DNA of 64,000 nucleotides, taken from NCBI RefSeq assembly GCF_014650075.1, contig NZ_BMUG01000014.1, positions 1 to 64,000 of the forward strand, in the 5' to 3' direction. This stretch comes from Streptomyces microflavus. Its GTDB lineage: Bacteria > Actinomycetota > Actinomycetes > Streptomycetales > Streptomycetaceae. The notes under the pieces were generated by a model, which was not told where the DNA came from, did no database searches, and saw only the letters and a list, made by a program, of their open reading frames with translations. Positions 59,915 through 64,000 of the stretch are shown here, one piece after another; positions within the stretch are counted from its first letter, which is position 1; each line of letters begins with the position of its first letter. A program made the position numbers and the translations under genes.

Positions 59915-60961
59915 TCAGGCCTGCTGGTGGAGGGTACGGGGGTCCACGGCGTGGGCGAACGGCAGCCCGTGGGCGTACCGTTCGAGCTCGTCGACCGCGG
60001 CGTCGGCCAGCCGGTGGAGCTCGCCGCCCTGGGAGCCGGCGATGTGCGGGGTGAGCAGGACGTTCGGCAGGTCGTACAACGGCGAGTCGGCGGGCAGCAC
60101 TTCCGGCTCGGTGTGGTCGAGTACGGCGTTGAGGCGGCCGCTGACCAGCTCCTTGACCAGCGCGTCGGTGTCGACCAACGAACCGCGTGCCGTGTTGACG
60201 AGCGTCGCGCCGTCCCGCATGAGCGCAAGGCGTCCCGCATCGAACAGGTGCCGGGTCTGCGGGAGTTCGGGGGCGTGGATGGAGACCACGTCACTCTGCG
60301 CGACGAGCGCGTCCAGTGGGGTCAGCTCCGCGCCGAGGGCCTGTGCGCTCTTCTCGTCCAGGTACGGGTCGTGCACGAGGACGCGCAGGTCGAAGGGGCG
60401 CAGCAGTTCGGCGACGCGGCGGCCGATGCGGGAGGCGCCGACGAGGCCGACCGTGCGGCGGTAGTTGCCGATGCCCGGGAACTCCGCGAGCAGGTTGACC
60501 CGGGTCCGTGACTCCCGGTAGACGCGGGCGCTCCCCAGGACGTGCTTGTTGGTGAAGAGGATCGCCGCGACCGTGTACTCGGCGACCGGAAGGGCATTGG
60601 CCGTGGCGGCCGTGGAGACGGTGATGCCCCGGTCCCAGACCTCCTGGGTGATGTGGTGCTTGACGGAGCCCGCCGCGTGCACGACGGCCCGCAGCCGGGG
60701 CATGGCGGTCAGGGCGGCCGCGTCCAGGGGCGGGCAGCCCCAGCCCGTGAAGAGGGCCTCGGTGTCCCGCAGTGCGGCGCGCTGGGCGGGGTCGTCGGCG
60801 CCGAAGTCGGTGACGAGCAGGGCGGGTTGTACGTCCGCGACCCGGGCGAGGCGCTCCAGGGCCGTCGGGAGGAGGATCGCGTCGCGGGTCTCCCCGCTCA
60901 TCGCCAGAACGGTACGGGGTCGGGTGCGGGGCCGGCTGGACGACGTGGCGGGGCGGCTCAC
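59915..60961 (-). CDS. D-2-hydroxyacid dehydrogenase family protein
   Basis: A 348-residue NAD-dependent enzyme. The Rossmann motif is VGLVGASRIGRRVAELLRPF, and the catalytic Arg, Glu and His occur in NTARGSLVDTD, DHTEPEVLP and LTPHIAGSQGG. It interconverts a 2-keto and a 2-hydroxy acid. GTG 60961 overlaps the stop of the permease gene (GTGA), so it is translated as part of the transporter operon. An N-terminal lead of about 25 residues is Arg/Ser-rich and may not be native if translation starts at ATG 60901. Confidence 0.88.
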   Translation of the reverse strand: MSRPATSSSRPRTRPRTVLAMSGETRDAILLPTALERLARVADVQPALLVTDFGADDPAQRAALRDTEALFTGWGCPPLDAAALTAMPRLRAVVHAAGSVKHHITQEVWDRGITVSTAATANALPVAEYTVAAILFTNKHVLGSARVYRESRTRVNLLAEFPGIGNYRRTVGLVGASRIGRRVAELLRPFDLRVLVHDPYLDEKSAQALGAELTPLDALVAQSDVVSIHAPELPQTRHLFDAGRLALMRDGATLVNTARGSLVDTDALVKELVSGRLNAVLDHTEPEVLPADSPLYDLPNVLLTPHIAGSQGGELHRLADAAVDELERYAHGLPFAHAVDPRTLHQQA

Positions 60962-61890
60962 TTGACGGCTCCTGCGGTGAGGCCCGAGCGCCAGAAGCGC
61001 TGCAGGCAGAGGAAGGCGATGATCAGCGGGACGACGGCCACCAGGGAGCCGATGATGACCAGGGGGTACAGCTCGGGCTGCTGGTAGACGTTCTGGTTCC
61101 ACATGAACAGACCCAGGTTGACGGGGTAGAGCCGCTCGTCGTTCAGCATCATCAGCGCGCCGTAGAAATTGTTCCAGTTGGCGGTGAACGAGAACAGGAA
61201 GATGGTCACGAAGCCGGGGGCCAGCATCGGCAGGGCCACCTTGGTGAAGGTCTTGAGCTCCCCCGCCCCGTCGACCCGGGCCGCCTCCAGGACCTCGCCC
61301 GGTACGTACCCCTCGGAGAAGACGCGGGCCAGGTAGACGCCGAACGGGTTGACGAGGCTGGGGATCAGCACAGCCCAGTAGGTGTCGACGAGGCCGAGCT
61401 CCGAGGCCATCAGGTACAGCGGGAGCTGGACGACGGTGGAGGGGATCAGGACGCCGACGAGGACGACGCCGAACAGCTTCTCCTTGCCCCGGAAGGCGTA
61501 CTTGTCGAAGGCGTAGCCGCAGGCGACGGAGACCAGGGTGGAGAGGACGGCCGCGACCAGGGTGTACAGGAGGCTGTTGAACAGCCAGCGGCCGTACAGC
61601 CCGTCGTTGTAGGCGAACAGGGCGTCCAGGTTGGACAGGAGGTGGAAGTCGCCCAGGCTGAACGGGTTGGTGGCGAACAGGTCGCGGTAGTTCTTGGTGG
61701 CGGCGATGAGCAGCCAGGTCAGTGGCATGAGGGTGTAGACGGCGACGACGGCGAGTACGGCGTTGACCGCGACCTTCGAGGTGAGCCCCTGGGTACGCCG
61801 GGGGCGCGGGCGCGGTGACGGTCGGCGTCCGGCCTTGGTGCGGGTCTCGGGGGCGGGCGGTGCGTCGGGGGTGGCTGTCTGGGTGCTCAT
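60958..61890 (-). CDS. Carbohydrate ABC transporter permease (MalG type)
   Basis: A 310-residue inner-membrane permease with six predicted helices and a Pro/Arg-rich cytoplasmic start. The EAA loop that docks the ATPase is visible (GEVLEAARVDGAGELKTFTKVALPMLAPG). The C-terminus ends in the usual QRFWRSGLTAGAVKG-like tail (SGLTAGAVK). ATG 61890 overlaps the stop of the first permease gene (ATGA). No ATPase is encoded here; a shared MsiK-type ATPase elsewhere is likely, as for other Streptomyces sugar importers. Confidence 0.92.
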   Translation of the reverse strand: MSTQTATPDAPPAPETRTKAGRRPSPRPRPRRTQGLTSKVAVNAVLAVVAVYTLMPLTWLLIAATKNYRDLFATNPFSLGDFHLLSNLDALFAYNDGLYGRWLFNSLLYTLVAAVLSTLVSVACGYAFDKYAFRGKEKLFGVVLVGVLIPSTVVQLPLYLMASELGLVDTYWAVLIPSLVNPFGVYLARVFSEGYVPGEVLEAARVDGAGELKTFTKVALPMLAPGFVTIFLFSFTANWNNFYGALMMLNDERLYPVNLGLFMWNQNVYQQPELYPLVIIGSLVAVVPLIIAFLCLQRFWRSGLTAGAVK

Positions 61891-62870
61891 GAGGCCTTCC
61901 ACCGGTTGCCGAGCTTGGTGACGACGAAGGACAGCAGGCCGGCGACGAGGGCGAGCAGCAGGGAGCTCGCGGCGGCCAGGCCGTAGTCGTGGCCCTTGAA
62001 GGCCGCGGTGTAGATGAACATGGTCGGCGACCAGTCCTCGCCCATGGTGTTGGCGCGGAGCTGGACGAGCTTGGGGGCGTCGAAGAGCTGGATGGCGCCG
62101 ACGCAGGTGAAGAGGAGGGTCAGGACGACGGTCGGCCGGATCATGGGGACCTTGACCTGGAGAGCCGTGCGCAGGGCACCCGATCCGTCGACGGTCGCAG
62201 CTTCCAGGACCTCGCGCGGGACCGCCTGGAGCCCCGCGTAGAAGATGATCATGTTGTAGCCGGTCCACTGCCAGGCGGAGATGTTGACGACCGAGTAGAT
62301 CGCCTCGTCGTGGCCGAAGAAGTTCCAGTTCGCGCCGAGCGCGTCGAGTACGTCGGTGATCGGGCTGAGGCCCGGTGTGTACAGGTAGAGCCAGATGAGC
62401 GAGGCGATCAGGCCCGGCACCGCGTGCGGCAGGAAGTACGCGATCTGGAAGAAGCGGCGGGCCCGGGCCATGGCCGAGTCGACGAGCAGGGCGAGGACGA
62501 GCGCGCCGCCGACCATGGCGGGGATGTAGAGCACGCAGTAGAACGCGATGTGCCCGAACGAGCGGAGGAACGCCTCGTTGGTGAGGGCCTCGGTGAAGTT
62601 GCCGAATCCGGCGAAGACGCGTTCGGTGCCGCCGAAGCCGAGGCCGGAGGACTCCTCGCGGAAGAGGCTCATCCAGGCCGCGTAGAACATCGGCAGGACG
62701 GTGACGGCGGTGAAGAGGGCGAAGAACGGCACCATGAACAGGGTCACGGCCCGGCGCTGTCCGCGCCGCGCGCCCGGGCCGCTGGGGCTCTTCGGTGCGG
62801 CGGGGCCGTCCGAGGGCGATGCGGCCCGGGGTGGTGGGGTCTTGGCCGGCCGGGTGAGTGGGGCTGCCAC
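61887..62870 (-). CDS. Carbohydrate ABC transporter permease (MalF type)
   Basis: A 327-residue permease with six hydrophobic segments after a Pro-rich N-terminus. The EAA loop reads PREVLEAATVDGSGALRTALQVKVPMIRP. It pairs with the MalG-type permease downstream, with which its stop overlaps. GTG 62870 follows AAGGAG. It lies about 105 bp downstream of the binding-protein gene. Confidence 0.92.
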   Translation of the reverse strand: MAAPLTRPAKTPPPRAASPSDGPAAPKSPSGPGARRGQRRAVTLFMVPFFALFTAVTVLPMFYAAWMSLFREESSGLGFGGTERVFAGFGNFTEALTNEAFLRSFGHIAFYCVLYIPAMVGGALVLALLVDSAMARARRFFQIAYFLPHAVPGLIASLIWLYLYTPGLSPITDVLDALGANWNFFGHDEAIYSVVNISAWQWTGYNMIIFYAGLQAVPREVLEAATVDGSGALRTALQVKVPMIRPTVVLTLLFTCVGAIQLFDAPKLVQLRANTMGEDWSPTMFIYTAAFKGHDYGLAAASSLLLALVAGLLSFVVTKLGNRWKAS

Positions 62871-62930
62871 CTGGTGCTCCTTCGGCAGGATGGGCGGGAG
62901 GGGAGAAGGGGAGCCCGGGGCGGGGCGGTG

Positions 62931-62946
62931 GGGGCCTTGCGGCCCC
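62931..62946 (-). terminator. Hairpin between binding-protein and permease genes
   Basis: GGGGCC and GGCCCC (62931-62936, 62941-62946) form a short stem with a TTGC loop, extended by GC-rich flanks. It may stabilise the binding-protein mRNA or cut transcription into the permeases, giving the excess of binding protein usual for such operons. Confidence 0.5.
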
Positions 62947-62975
62947 GTTGCGCGCCCCGCCGGTCGGGGGCCGGG

Positions 62976-64000
62976 CTACTGGGCGAGCTTCAGGCCGCGG
63001 TCCGTGACCGCGCTCTCGCCCTTCGTCTGTCCGGCGCTCAGCATCTTGGTGTGGTCGCCGCCCGCGGCCATCTGCGCCGAGGTGACCTGCTGCTGGACCG
63101 GGCCCCAGGTCCAGCCGGGCACGATGGTGCCTGCCGCCTCACCGGAGAGCTTGTAGACGTCCTGGTCGCCGAAGTAGGAGTTGTCGAACTCCTTGGCGGC
63201 CGCGGCCCGCATTCCCTCGTTGGCGGGCAGGGCGCTGCTGGGGGTCTTGAGGGAGGAGAGGCGGGCGGTCATGGCCTGGGGGTCGGTGGTGACCCACTTG
63301 ATGAACTCGGCGGCCGCTCCGGTGTGCTTGCTGCCCTTGGGGACGATGTAGGAGGTGCCGCCGTACATGCCGGTGCTCGGTGTGCCGTCCCAGGTCGGCA
63401 GCGGGGCTATGCCCCACTTGCCCTTGCTGTCGGGGTAGCTGACGGGGAAGCTGCCCGCGCTCCAGGCGGCGCCGATGATGGTGGCGACCTTGCCGGTGGC
63501 GCGCTCCTTGGTCTCGCCCTCGCCCCAGAGCGGAGTCCTGGAGGCGAGGCCGTCCTTGAGGAGGCCGTCCCAGTAGGCGGCGACCTTCTGCGACTTGGGG
63601 TCGTCGATGTTCACCTTCCAGGCGTCGTCCTTCGTGCCGTACCACTGGGCGCCCGCTTGCCAGGCGAGACCGGAGAGCAGGGCCGGGTCGCCGCCGCCGA
63701 AGTTGGTGATGGTGAGGTCCGGGTCGCCCCGGTGGATCTTCTCCGCGGCCGTGCGGTACTCCGCCCAGGTGGTGGGGACCTCGACGCCGTACTTCTGGAA
63801 GAGGTCCTTGCGGTAGTAGAGCTGGATGGGCGTCACGTCGAAGGGGACGGCCCAGGTGGAGCCGCCGAGGTTGACCAGGGACTGCACGGCCTCGGGGAAC
63901 TCCTTCTTCACCAGCTCGCCGGAGCTGGCGGTGAGGTCCTCCAGGTTGCCCTCGCTGGCGTACTCGGGGAGGGCGGAGTAGTCCATGGTGGCGATGTCGG
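62976..64000 (-). CDS. Sugar ABC transporter substrate-binding protein (partial, 5' end outside window)
   Basis: At least 341 C-terminal residues of a family 1 extracellular solute-binding protein; the frame runs off the window (…DIATMDYSALPEY). Hinge and ligand features include AVPFDVTPIQLYYRKDLFQKYGV, TWAEYRTAAEKI, GIAPLPTWDGTPSTGMYGGTSYIVPKGSKH and EFIKWVTTDPQAM. It should be a lipoprotein that delivers sugar to the two permeases encoded downstream. Substrate is unknown; the adjacent SIS, aldolase and phosphatase genes point to a ketose or amino-sugar derivative. Confidence 0.9.
   Translation of the reverse strand, partial: DIATMDYSALPEYASEGNLEDLTASSGELVKKEFPEAVQSLVNLGGSTWAVPFDVTPIQLYYRKDLFQKYGVEVPTTWAEYRTAAEKIHRGDPDLTITNFGGGDPALLSGLAWQAGAQWYGTKDDAWKVNIDDPKSQKVAAYWDGLLKDGLASRTPLWGEGETKERATGKVATIIGAAWSAGSFPVSYPDSKGKWGIAPLPTWDGTPSTGMYGGTSYIVPKGSKHTGAAAEFIKWVTTDPQAMTARLSSLKTPSSALPANEGMRAAAAKEFDNSYFGDQDVYKLSGEAAGTIVPGWTWGPVQQQVTSAQMAAGGDHTKMLSAGQTKGESAVTDRGLKLAQ

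Noticed and set aside
1..64000. CRISPR arrays, tRNA and rRNA genes, phage integration sites
   Set aside because: No spaced direct repeats, cloverleaf sequences or att-like duplications were recognised on reading; a tRNAscan or CRISPR finder run would be the decisive test.

Overview
The window is high-GC actinobacterial DNA, almost certainly a Streptomyces chromosome. The evidence is codon use dominated by G/C third positions, GTG/TTG starts behind GGAGG-type sites, tightly overlapping ATGA/GTGA stop-start junctions, an IS701-family element, a snapalysin gene, a blaL-blaA-blaB-like beta-lactamase locus and a HelR-like protein. No tRNA, rRNA or CRISPR array was seen.

Layout. (1) 1-3.4 kb: tail of a possible IS5-type transposase, a complete IS701-family element (60-1460, CTAA target duplication), and a DUF11-repeat protein gene whose stop codon is the insertion site. 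(2) 3.3-11.4 kb: single genes and pairs: TMEM175-like channel, snapalysin, sirtuin, YcnI-like copper protein plus His-rich membrane protein, TetR/DUF1772 divergent pair, aldehyde dehydrogenase and aldo/keto reductase. (3) 11.4-23.7 kb: a catabolic region for an aromatic compound: ACMSD-like amidohydrolase, MFS exporter/importer, FAD hydroxylase, extradiol dioxygenase, acyl-CoA-ligase-type enzyme, FAH hydrolase, DoxX protein and epoxide-hydrolase-type enzyme, with a TetR regulator. Five copies of one 14-bp palindrome, TGATGANNNCATCA, lie in front of every transcription unit of this set including the regulator, so it can be read as one regulon. (4) 23.8-28.1 kb: SDR/TetR divergent pair with a 24-bp palindrome, LRV-repeat protein, small secreted proteins, a MhuD-like heme-degrading enzyme.

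(5) 28.3-50.0 kb: the most unusual part. A single 12.6-kb gene encodes a FAAL-ACP-KS-AT-KR-ACP-C-A-PCP-C assembly line ending in a domain like cyanobacterial acyl-ACP reductase. It is followed by a 66-residue Ser/Cys-rich precursor peptide with a lactazole-type leader, and by a LanB-type glutamylating dehydratase, an RRE/Ocin-ThiF-like protein, a YcaO cyclodehydratase and a fused elimination-domain/azoline-dehydrogenase. All are on the + strand, and the last four are nearly contiguous. The RiPP part matches the lactazole (thiopeptide) gene set without the separate pyridine synthase. The inferred product is an azole- and dehydroalanine-containing peptide combined with, or made alongside, a lipo-aminoacyl or aldehyde unit.

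(6) 50.0-64.0 kb: beta-lactamase with divergent LysR regulator and cytosolic BlaB-like protein, FMN/F420-type oxidoreductase, small secreted protein, HelR, then a carbohydrate locus: SIS isomerase and class II aldolase (+), facing a minus-strand operon of sugar ABC transporter (binding protein cut by the window end, two permeases), 2-hydroxyacid dehydrogenase and a phosphodiesterase-HAD phosphatase fusion.
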